This document shows, in pieces, positions 24,042-30,801 of a DNA stretch of 35,302 bases. The notes beneath the pieces were generated by a model, which made no database searches, was not told the origin of the DNA, and saw only the letters and a program-made list of their open reading frames with translations. Source of the DNA: an uncultured Mediterraneibacter sp. GTDB lineage: Bacteria; Bacillota; Clostridia; Lachnospirales; Lachnospiraceae. Numbering within the stretch: position 1 is the stretch's first letter; the number at the start of each line of letters is the position of its first letter. The stretch is from assembly GCF_934330165.1 (NCBI RefSeq), contig NZ_CAKRGI010000025.1:1-35302 (forward strand), written 5' to 3'. The translations under genes were made by a program, and so were the position numbers.

Positions 24042-25369
24042 CTGATTTTCAGAGATTTTCTTTTCTGTGACTCAAGCGGAATATTTTTATACCGGTAAAC
24101 ACTCAGCACGAGTCCCATCAAAATATAGGAAAGCAGCGTTCCACTTCCTCCATATGACAAAAATGGAAGAATGACAGGCATTTCCGGTACAATATTTAAG
24201 CAGATCAGGAAACTGTATACAATCTGACCGGCAAATACCAGTCCACAACCATATCCGATCATTTTCCCAAGTTCATTTGACTGATTTCCCGAAATCCGGA
24301 AAATTTTCCATATCAGCATAACATATAAACCTGCCACAATCATTCCCGCTATAATACCAAAGCAGGCGATCAGGCTCATCCAGATCAACTCTCCGTTAAA
24401 TCCTGCAAGACTGCTCTCAAGGATCTTCATACCTGAAATACTTTTCCCAAGCATTTTACTTTCCCGGAAAATTCCTGCGATCTGATTCTGCATATAGCCG
24501 TAAATACCAGTTCTGTCAAAATATCCCTGTATCCGCTCCTGCTGATACACTTTCAATATTTTTTCAAAAATTATGACACTTCCCGTTATAAAAAATACTG
24601 TTCCGCCACCCCATAACGCAAATAGAGTCCTCTTTTTGAATATATCATACCAGCTTCTTTGAACTGCGATCGTAACCATCATCAGAAGAGCCAGTGCCAG
24701 AAGAGCAGCATGAATCAGCGATGCACTCTGCACTACCAGTCCTACCGGAAGAATCATCCACACAGCGATCTTCCATAATGCTTCATAGCCTTTTCTTCTA
24801 TAGGAATATAATACTGCTCCGAACAAAGGAACATAAAGGTACATCAGCAGTGGTACAGAAACTGCCATATTTCCGAGACGGAGATACGTTCCCGCTCCTC
24901 CCATATACAGTCGGCATGGAATGGCAAGCACCATCAATGCAAGAAAGACCCCTGCCATCCATTTTCCATATTTTCCAAGTATACTGTAGTCCAGATAATA
25001 AATGCCCAACATCAGAACAAATCCAACTACAGTAAACAGTAACTGCCTCTGTGGAAATCCCATTTCATATCCATAACTCTTCAATCCATACTGCAAAACG
25101 ATACTGATGATTCCCAGTATCCCCGCCAGTAGTACCAGTCCCCAGGACATCTGTGGTCTGTGAATCCGGTCAAGCTCTACTCCGACCTGCACCGGATCTC
25201 CCATTTCCACGATTGCTTTTTCTAATGCCTGCTCGTCTGTCATCCCTTCTTTTAAATACATTTCCGCCTGATCGGTAATATGATCCTCCAGTTCTTTTTC
25301 TACACCTAGGCATGCCTTTTTACAACGGATCTGATCCGTCACACACCGCAGATATTCTTCTTTTTTCAT
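24026..25369 (-). CDS. HAAS-domain SEDS (FtsW/RodA/SpoVE) family membrane protein
   Basis: From the ATG at 25369 the protein has 447 residues. GGAGGG lies eight bases upstream, inside the PadR gene, and the start overlaps the PadR stop as ATGA. Residues 1-70 are a HAAS/permease-prefix module (EYLRCVTDQIRCKKACLGVE, LGV-type helix, MGDPVQVG). About ten membrane helices and the SEDS signature PFLSYGGSGTLLSY follow. SEDS proteins polymerise peptidoglycan glycan strands from lipid II. The catalytic-Asp region reads NGELIW where active enzymes have TDFIF, so Glu appears to replace Asp. Such PadR-linked SEDS proteins are probably stress-regulated envelope factors; activity is uncertain. Confidence 0.88.
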   Translation of the reverse strand: MKKEEYLRCVTDQIRCKKACLGVEKELEDHITDQAEMYLKEGMTDEQALEKAIVEMGDPVQVGVELDRIHRPQMSWGLVLLAGILGIISIVLQYGLKSYGYEMGFPQRQLLFTVVGFVLMLGIYYLDYSILGKYGKWMAGVFLALMVLAIPCRLYMGGAGTYLRLGNMAVSVPLLMYLYVPLFGAVLYSYRRKGYEALWKIAVWMILPVGLVVQSASLIHAALLALALLMMVTIAVQRSWYDIFKKRTLFALWGGGTVFFITGSVIIFEKILKVYQQERIQGYFDRTGIYGYMQNQIAGIFRESKMLGKSISGMKILESSLAGFNGELIWMSLIACFGIIAGMIVAGLYVMLIWKIFRISGNQSNELGKMIGYGCGLVFAGQIVYSFLICLNIVPEMPVILPFLSYGGSGTLLSYILMGLVLSVYRYKNIPLESQKRKSLKIRISVE

Positions 25370-25701
25370 CCCAGTCCCTCCATTGCCAGTACATCGGTCA
25401 CCGCTTTCTGATATGCCTTCCACTCTTCCTTTTTTTCCTTCAGACGTCCATGTCCTGCTGCCGTAAGTCTATAATACTTCCGCACCTTTCCCATGACTTC
25501 CTGCTCATAGGACGATACAAATTTTTTCTCTTCCAGCCCATGTAAGAGCGGATACAGAGTTCCCGCTTTCAGTTCAAATACATTCTGCGATTTTTCCCGC
25601 AAAGCTTCTATCATCTCGTATCCATACATATCCTTCTCTTCCAGCAGCCGCAGGATCAACAGCATCATGCTCCCTGAAACTAATGATTTTTCAATTTTCA
25701 C
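25366..25701 (-). CDS. PadR-family transcriptional regulator
   Basis: 111 residues with a GTG start preceded by AGGGGAGC. It is a PadR winged helix-turn-helix: LRLLEEKDMYGYEMIEAL is the first DNA-binding helix pair, GTLYPLLHGLEEKKFV the recognition helix and start of the wing, and YRLTAAGHGRL the second wing. The C-terminal helix is short, as in PadR subfamily 2. Translationally coupled to the downstream HAAS-SEDS gene, whose HAAS module is the known type of partner for PadR proteins. Three 15-bp repeats over the promoter suggest that it controls its own operon. Confidence 0.95.
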   Translation of the reverse strand: MKIEKSLVSGSMMLLILRLLEEKDMYGYEMIEALREKSQNVFELKAGTLYPLLHGLEEKKFVSSYEQEVMGKVRKYYRLTAAGHGRLKEKKEEWKAYQKAVTDVLAMEGLG

Positions 25702-25720
25702 TACAAGCTCCCCTTTCCTG

Positions 25721-25770
25721 TATATCGATTATCTATATATCGACTATCTACATATTATATCGAGCATCTA
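25721..25770 (-). promoter_or_regulatory. Three 15-bp iterons over the PadR promoter, likely PadR operators
   Basis: TATATCGA-NN-ATCTA (plus-strand reading) occurs at 25721-25735, 25736-25750 and 25756-25770. Only the NN pair changes (TT, CT, GC), apart from one spacing difference. The -10 of the operon falls between the second and third copies. Confidence 0.85.
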
Positions 25771-25780
25771 TCTTTGTCAA
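25752..25780 (-). promoter_or_regulatory. Promoter of the padR/HAAS-SEDS operon
   Basis: On the minus strand, a perfect TTGACA (25780-25775). The -10 is either TAATAT (17-base spacer) or TATAAT (15-base spacer, 25759-25754). The third iteron lies inside the spacer. Confidence 0.8.
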
Positions 25781-25822
25781 GGCATTTTATCTCCTTACCC
25801 AACTTCTTTTCTTCACCTTAAC

Positions 25823-25869
25823 GGAAAAAATACGCACAGAACAGTTCTTTTTAAAACCGCTCTGTGCGT
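25823..25869 (-). terminator. Terminator of the GH95 gene
   Basis: Arms ACGCACAGA (25832-25840) and TCTGTGCGT (25861-25869), extended inside by GCGGTT/AACTGT-type pairs. On the minus strand the stem is followed by ATTTTTTCC. Confidence 0.85.
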
Positions 25870-25888
25870 GATCTGTAGTACATTCTTT

Positions 25889-25953
25889 TCTATTTCAATT
25901 CTATTCTTCTATTTCAATCCTGTTATTCTCTGCCAGTCTCTTTCAATTCTATT
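25889..25953 (-). repeat. Three 17-base copies at the GH95 gene 3' end
   Basis: TCT(A/C)TTTCAAT(T/C)CT(A/G)TT occurs at 25889-25905, 25908-25924 and 25937-25953. The last copy is coding (IELKE region) and the other two lie past or across the stop codon. Confidence 0.6.
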
Positions 25954-28265
25954 ATCATGCAAGGCTCTCCGGCTTTCAGTAAAACTTCTTTCTCACTGCC
26001 TTTTCCGATACGCACAGTAACTTTCTTCTCTGTATCAGAAGAAAGCCAGGCTTCTGCTTTTCCATTTTCCCAGCGGATGCTCACAGTAATATTACCTCTT
26101 GCTTTCAGACCGCTTATTTCTCCTTTTGTCCATTTTTCAGGCAATGCAGGGAGAATCGTGATTACTCCGTCATGGCTTTGAAGCAGGGCTTCTGCCACAC
26201 CTGCAGTATAACCGAAGTTTCCATCAATCTGATAAGGCGGATGGGCACAGAACAGATTCGCATAAACTCCGCCCCCGTTCGCCATATTCATAGACTCTTT
26301 TGGCTCTACCAAATGGAGGATCTCATTCATCAGCTTTCCTGTATGTACTCCGTCTTTCATTCTTGCCCACATCAGGATCTTCCATGCCAGACTCCAACCT
26401 GTTCCGGCATCCCCTCTCCGTAAAAGACTGGTTTTCGCAGCCTCATAAAGCTCCGGTGTCTTCTCCGTAATCCCTCTTCCCGGATGCAGCTCATAGAGCT
26501 GGGAAAGATGGCGGTGATGTGGATCTGCTTCTTCAAAATCTTCATTCCATTCAAGGATCTGTCCGTTACTTCCGACAGCAGGTGCTGCCATCTCTTCACA
26601 GATTTTTTCTGCCTGTCCGGTCAGCTCATCCCGGATTTTCAAAATCCTGCCCGCCTCCAGATAATCTCTCAAGAGATTTCTTACAATCGCATTTTCATTT
26701 TCCGTATACTGTGCTACCGTGAGTTTTTCTTTCTTTTCTTCGCCGAAAAGGAAATCATTCTCCGGTGACGTTGCCGGTGACATCGCATATCCCTGTGCTG
26801 TCTCCACAACACTTTCCACACAGAAACGTACATTTTCTTTTAATACCGGATAAATCCGCTCCAGATATGCCCGATCCTCTGTGAATAAGTACTGGTCATA
26901 AAGATTCCGGCAAAGCCAGGAATAACCCATTGGCCAGAAATTCCACTCAGCTCTTCCATCAGCAGGTGTCGTCTTTCTCCAAAGATCCGTATTATGGAAA
27001 CCGCAGACTCCCTCTTTTCCGAAATAATGCATCGCAGTCTCTCTTCCATCTTCTGCCATCTCTTCACAGAGCCTTACCAGCGGCTCTTCCATTTCCTCCA
27101 GATTACACGGACCTGTCTGCCAGTAATTCATCTCGGTATTGATATTGATCGTATAATCTGAGAACCACGGTGGAACTAACTCTGCATTCCAGATTCCCTG
27201 AAGATTCGCTGCCTGCGTTCCCGGTCTGGAAGATGCGATCAGAAGATACCTTCCATACTGGAACAACAAAGCATTGAGTCCTACATCTATCGGGTGATCC
27301 TGAAAATCTGTCAGACGCTGCCGGAGGTCTTTTTCTGCATACTCATCCTTTTCTCCAAGAGAAAAGGACACTCTCTTATAATACTTCTGATACTCTTTCA
27401 GATGCTCCGTCCGCAGAGCCTCATAACTTTTCCCAGTACAGTCAAAATCTGCCTTTAAAAGTTCTTCCGGACATCTGCCCTCTATAACCGGATGTCTGTC
27501 AAAGCCTGCAAAGCTGGAACGGATTCCATAATAAAGCGTTACTTCCTTTGCATTTTCCACAATAACTGCATTGCCTGCTTCGCTTACTTTTCCGTCTGTG
27601 ACGATCTTTCCCCAGCCCTCGTAGAGCATTCCCTGCTTTTCCGGCTCTTCCGGGAATACAGGAACAGCTTTTTCCGATCCACCTTCCCCTACGGTAAATG
27701 GAACTCTGCCTGGACACTGCCCTTTTGTCTTCAGAATCCCATCCTTGCAACAGCTTTCCCTGGTATAACCGCCTTCCACATACACCTTCAACGAAAAGGC
27801 TTTTTCAGAACGGATCTTATAAACCAATACCTGTGCCGGCTGACTGACGATACAGGACTTTTCCACCAAAGCCCCCTTATTTTTATAAGTTATCCTCACT
27901 TCTGCCGTATCCAGACACAGTTCCCGATGATAATCTGAAATTTCTTCTGTCCCGTCCAGCATTTCCATATACACATTTCCAAAAGGGACATACATCTGAA
28001 CGTCCTCTGAACTGCTAAAGCACTCCTCAAGATATTCCATTGCCTTCTGATATTCTCTTTTTTCCGTCAGTTCTCTCACTTTTTCAAGATATCCTTCAGG
28101 TAGTTTTTTCTGCGTCTTTTCAGGATACCCTGACCAGAGTGTATCTTCATTTAATGCAAGTATTTCCTTCTTCGTTCCACCATAAACCATGGCACCTATC
28201 CGCCCATTTCCAAGCGGAAGACTTTCATGCCAGTTTTCTGCCGGATGATCATAGTAAAGTTTCAT
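25923..28265 (-). CDS. Glycoside hydrolase family 95 alpha-L-fucosidase, cytosolic
   Basis: Inverting alpha-L-fucosidase family (some members prefer alpha-L-galactosides), 780 residues. Landmarks: N-terminal beta-sandwich starting PLGNGRIGAMVYGG and EILALNEDTLWSG, then the (alpha/alpha)6 barrel. The known GH95 catalytic motifs are visible: TININTEMNYWQTGPCN with the activating Asn pair (about 373), EWNEDFEEADPHHRHLSQLY (about 573) and IDGNFGYTAGVAEALLQSHDG with the late Asp (about 678). There is no signal peptide, so it acts on imported fucosylated sugars, consistent with host-glycan or milk-oligosaccharide use. GGAGGG precedes the ATG. It stands alone, with no transporter or regulator beside it. 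Confidence 0.94.
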   Translation of the reverse strand: MKLYYDHPAENWHESLPLGNGRIGAMVYGGTKKEILALNEDTLWSGYPEKTQKKLPEGYLEKVRELTEKREYQKAMEYLEECFSSSEDVQMYVPFGNVYMEMLDGTEEISDYHRELCLDTAEVRITYKNKGALVEKSCIVSQPAQVLVYKIRSEKAFSLKVYVEGGYTRESCCKDGILKTKGQCPGRVPFTVGEGGSEKAVPVFPEEPEKQGMLYEGWGKIVTDGKVSEAGNAVIVENAKEVTLYYGIRSSFAGFDRHPVIEGRCPEELLKADFDCTGKSYEALRTEHLKEYQKYYKRVSFSLGEKDEYAEKDLRQRLTDFQDHPIDVGLNALLFQYGRYLLIASSRPGTQAANLQGIWNAELVPPWFSDYTININTEMNYWQTGPCNLEEMEEPLVRLCEEMAEDGRETAMHYFGKEGVCGFHNTDLWRKTTPADGRAEWNFWPMGYSWLCRNLYDQYLFTEDRAYLERIYPVLKENVRFCVESVVETAQGYAMSPATSPENDFLFGEEKKEKLTVAQYTENENAIVRNLLRDYLEAGRILKIRDELTGQAEKICEEMAAPAVGSNGQILEWNEDFEEADPHHRHLSQLYELHPGRGITEKTPELYEAAKTSLLRRGDAGTGWSLAWKILMWARMKDGVHTGKLMNEILHLVEPKESMNMANGGGVYANLFCAHPPYQIDGNFGYTAGVAEALLQSHDGVITILPALPEKWTKGEISGLKARGNITVSIRWENGKAEAWLSSDTEKKVTVRIGKGSEKEVLLKAGEPCMIIELKETGRE

Positions 28266-28382
28266 GTCAGTCCCTCCATCTGTTCTGATTCAAACCTGAT
28301 TGTTATAGATGAAATATTAGCATACCTTTTTGTCAGAAACAACTCTCTGCTTACAAATTTTCCTGTTGAGAAACATCATTCC

Positions 28383-28556
28383 AGGTCGAAAGGCGGTGCT
28401 GATTCACAGAAAGTAATGCTCCAAAAAGCAAAGTACCAAGGTCAGCTTGATGAGTATGCGGTATTCTCCCGGAAGATGGGACTCAAGGAAGAACGGGAGA
28501 GAATTTATATTGATGGACGGGGAAAATTTACACAAGGAAAGCACAAGGAAATATAA
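28383..28556 (+). pseudogene. Phage minor capsid protein C-terminal fragment
   Basis: The open frame from about 28383 to the TAA at 28556 encodes SKGGADSQKVMLQKAKYQG followed by QLDEYAVFSRKMGLKEERER and IYIDGRGKF. This ending (Y-x3-L-x-x-Y-x3-S/C-x-x-x-GLK-E-R-x-R-I) is what I know from the C-terminus of phage minor head proteins of Clostridia. The N-terminal parts and start codon are missing, so it is a remnant. It lies directly before a toxin fragment and immunity gene. Confidence 0.6.
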
Positions 28557-28600
28557 GAAAATCGGTTATAAAGACAAGGAAAAGTGCTATAATCAAATTA

Positions 28601-28965
28601 GCAGATATAAACAAGATGATTCCAGCATATGAACTAAAAGTTCTTGATGCACCTCCTCCTAAGAACGAGTATTTTGATTTCGCAGCACGTGGGCAGCTAG
28701 TAAAATAGAGTATGGTCAAAAAGAAAAATTATTATCAGCTAGAGAGGTTGCTAGAATTATTAAGCATAATTCCAAGTACAAAGGTGAAAAAATAAGATTG
28801 TTATCATGCAATACAGGATCAACAAAAAATAGATTTGCACAACAGCTTGCCAATGCTTTAGGAGTTGAAGTTGAAGCACCTAATGACATTTTGATGGTTT
28901 ATCCAAACGGGAAATACAAAATCGGAGTGTATGGACAAGGCAGAATGTTTTCGTTTATGTCATAA
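28601..28965 (+). pseudogene. Frame-broken polymorphic toxin C-terminal domain
   Basis: Two frames are needed. The first (28601-28708) reads KMIPAYELKVLDAPPPKNEY then FDFAARGQLVK and a TAG. The second (28678-28965) reads KIEYGQKEKLLSAREVARII, then GEKIRLLSCNTGSTKNRFAQ and QLANALGVEVEAPNDILMVY before PNGKYKIG. The LLSCxTG...FAQxLAxxLGVxVxAPxD...PNGKYKIG pattern is familiar from toxin C-termini of RHS/WapA and phage MuF proteins. A frameshift separates the parts. The following gene is the expected immunity position. I cannot name the toxic activity. Confidence 0.65.
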
Positions 28966-28982
28966 AGAAAGAAGGGGATAGC

Positions 28983-29339
28983 ATGGAAGTGTTTGGATTC
29001 TTTAAGGGGATGAAATATGGAGATTGCGAAGAAGAATTTGAAAAGTATAAGAATATAAAAAATGAAATCAGTAAACGTATGATCCTTAAATATCTAAAAA
29101 GATTACCTATTACCGCAATTTGTCCTATGTCAACGGAGGATATTTTTGACGGAGAAGAAATTGAACAGGCGGGTATTATTGAAGACGGAGATTTTATGTT
29201 CCCACTTGATTTCATCCATTACTATGAAAAGTATGATATCGGAATACCTCTCAAATATGAAAAATATATAAAAGATAGCATTAACAAAATGTTGGAAGAA
29301 ACATATCATTTTGAACAAAACATAGCTAAAATGAAGTAA
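28983..29339 (+). CDS. Probable immunity protein for the adjacent toxin remnant
   Basis: 118 residues, intact. GAAGGGGATAGC leads to the ATG 18 bases past the toxin-fragment stop. Features: MEVFGFFKGMKYGDCEEEFE, helical KYKNIKNEISKRMILKYLKR, then ITAICPMSTEDIFDGEEIEQ and a helical tail with YEKYIKDSINKMLEETYHFE. It is soluble, acidic and lacks any membrane segment. Position immediately after a toxin C-terminus is the normal place for an immunity gene. No family is recognised; immunity is inferred from context. Confidence 0.7.
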   Translation: MEVFGFFKGMKYGDCEEEFEKYKNIKNEISKRMILKYLKRLPITAICPMSTEDIFDGEEIEQAGIIEDGDFMFPLDFIHYYEKYDIGIPLKYEKYIKDSINKMLEETYHFEQNIAKMK

Positions 29340-29386
29340 GTGCTTAAATTTTAGAGACATGAATCCTTAAAAATCCCCGAGAAAAG

Positions 29387-29423
29387 AAAATACCACCCAT
29401 TCTTCGAGTGAGTGGTATTTTTT
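29387..29423. terminator. Bidirectional terminator between the immunity and acetyltransferase genes
   Basis: Arms AAAATACCAC (29387-29396) and GTGGTATTTT (29412-29421), extended by CCATTC/GAGTG-type pairs around TTCG. Tracts on both sides let it serve both convergent genes. Confidence 0.85.
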
Positions 29424-29436
29424 GACAAGCGTTGCA

Positions 29437-30075
29437 TCATTCCAGACCGCCAAATCCCCTTGCCGTCAGATCCTTCCAGGCTTCTTCATCAAACTCATTC
29501 TTTTTATAATAATATTTCCGGTCTTCCTCTGTGATCGTACGGATCACCCTGCATGGATTTCCTGCTGCTATGGACCAGTCGGGAATATCTTTTGTCACCA
29601 CACTCCCTGTTCCGATCACTACATTATTTCCAATCTTCACTCCGGGGCAGACAATCGTATTTCCTCCCAGCCAGCAATTATCACCGATGGATACCGGGAT
29701 TCCATACTCATACATACTATTTCGGGAATCCGGATGGATTGGATGCCCTGCCGTATAAATCGCCACGTTCGGAGCAAACATACAGTTATCTCCGATCGTA
29801 ACTTTCCCAACGTCTAAAATCGTACAATTATAATTTGCATAAAAATTCTTTCCGACTTCGATATTAAATCCATAATCACAATAGAACGGAGGATTGATAA
29901 AAGCACCTTCGGATTTTCCAAGTAATTCTTTTACGATTTTTTCAATTTTCTCAAAATCACTCCGGTCAACCGTATTCAATTCCTGAGTCAGCTTTCTGGC
30001 ACGCTTTTGCTGCTCCATCACTTCTTTATCCGCTATATATGCAAGTCCTGCATCTCTTCTTTTTATCTGATCCAT
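29437..30075 (-). CDS. Maltose/galactoside O-acetyltransferase family (hexapeptide repeat)
   Basis: 212 residues of the Maa/LacA type: an N-terminal helical domain (DAGLAYIADKEVMEQQKRARK and later FEKIEKIVKELL) and a left-handed beta-helix with hexapeptides. The active-site His is in AIYTAGHPIHPD and the CoA loop is near GDNCWLGGNTIVCPGVKIGNN, ending VVIGTGSVVTKDIP. It acetylates sugars or related hydroxyls from acetyl-CoA. The exact substrate is not set by sequence. GAGGAAAAAAAT precedes the ATG. Cytosolic, probably trimeric. Confidence 0.93.
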   Translation of the reverse strand: MDQIKRRDAGLAYIADKEVMEQQKRARKLTQELNTVDRSDFEKIEKIVKELLGKSEGAFINPPFYCDYGFNIEVGKNFYANYNCTILDVGKVTIGDNCMFAPNVAIYTAGHPIHPDSRNSMYEYGIPVSIGDNCWLGGNTIVCPGVKIGNNVVIGTGSVVTKDIPDWSIAAGNPCRVIRTITEEDRKYYYKKNEFDEEAWKDLTARGFGGLE

Positions 30076-30129
30076 ATTTTTTTCCTCTTTCTTTTTAAAT
30101 ATTGGATTGAATTTTATGGGATGATTTTC

Positions 30130-30801
30130 TTACCTATCTTCCAGACTTTCCAAATACTCTATCGCTTCATATACGTTTGAAAAAGTCAGACATTTCCTAC
30201 AAAGCCACTGGTTTCTCTCATCCGTATCTTCCATTCCCGGCAAGCCGTCTTCTAAAAGTTTATTCACGGTCTTTTTAGCATTTTTCATAGCTCTCTGATA
30301 ATTTTCAGCTATTTTAAAAGTGATTTCCTTACTCCCCTTTTCATATAAGGGTTCCTGCATTTTTATATCTGCAATTACTTTCTCTTTTTCAGCAACAGTC
30401 TGTATAGCTGGTATATAATACTTGTAATGTAACATCAGCCAATATTCTACGCATCCTGTTGTCATAAGTAATCTGACGCGGATGCCTGTATCTTTGCGAA
30501 ATTTTCTTATCCACTTGATAATTCTGTATCGTTTATCCCACTTATTAATATCTTTCATTTCAACATCAAAGAAAAACCATACTTCATCAATTTCTTCTTT
30601 ATAATCTCGATATGCAGGATCTTTTTTAAAACGATTTTCCGCATTGTCAAATAAGCCAGTCTCTTTAGGATACCTGATTACTGCAACATCACTAAATTTC
30701 TCTTTTAAAAAGTCTATATATGCCTGCTCACTTTCACCCTCGCAAAATACTCTGATAATTTTCTTACCTGAGCCTCTGCTACCGATATTCCTTCTAGCCA
30801 T
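30130..30801 (-). CDS. RloB-family Toprim-like protein (AbiLii type)
   Basis: 223 residues matching the RloB family. The family's nuclease-like motifs are present: FCEGESEQAYIDFLK (about 19-33) with the Glu, and EVWFFFDVEMKD (about 74-85) where the Toprim DxD motif has Asp at the first position and Glu at the second, followed by Asp. Known partners are RloA-type ATPases; together they resemble AbiL and the OLD/PARIS defence systems. The ATG overlaps the stop of the ATPase (TAATG), so the two are translationally coupled. The protein is basic (MARRN...RGSGKK) and cytosolic. Confidence 0.9.
   Translation of the reverse strand: MARRNIGSRGSGKKIIRVFCEGESEQAYIDFLKEKFSDVAVIRYPKETGLFDNAENRFKKDPAYRDYKEEIDEVWFFFDVEMKDINKWDKRYRIIKWIRKFRKDTGIRVRLLMTTGCVEYWLMLHYKYYIPAIQTVAEKEKVIADIKMQEPLYEKGSKEITFKIAENYQRAMKNAKKTVNKLLEDGLPGMEDTDERNQWLCRKCLTFSNVYEAIEYLESLEDR

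Noticed and set aside
25370..25423. Start 18 codons upstream for the HAAS-SEDS protein
   Set aside because: The upstream codons lie inside the PadR gene; the ATG at 25369 has GGAGGG and overlaps the PadR stop as ATGA.
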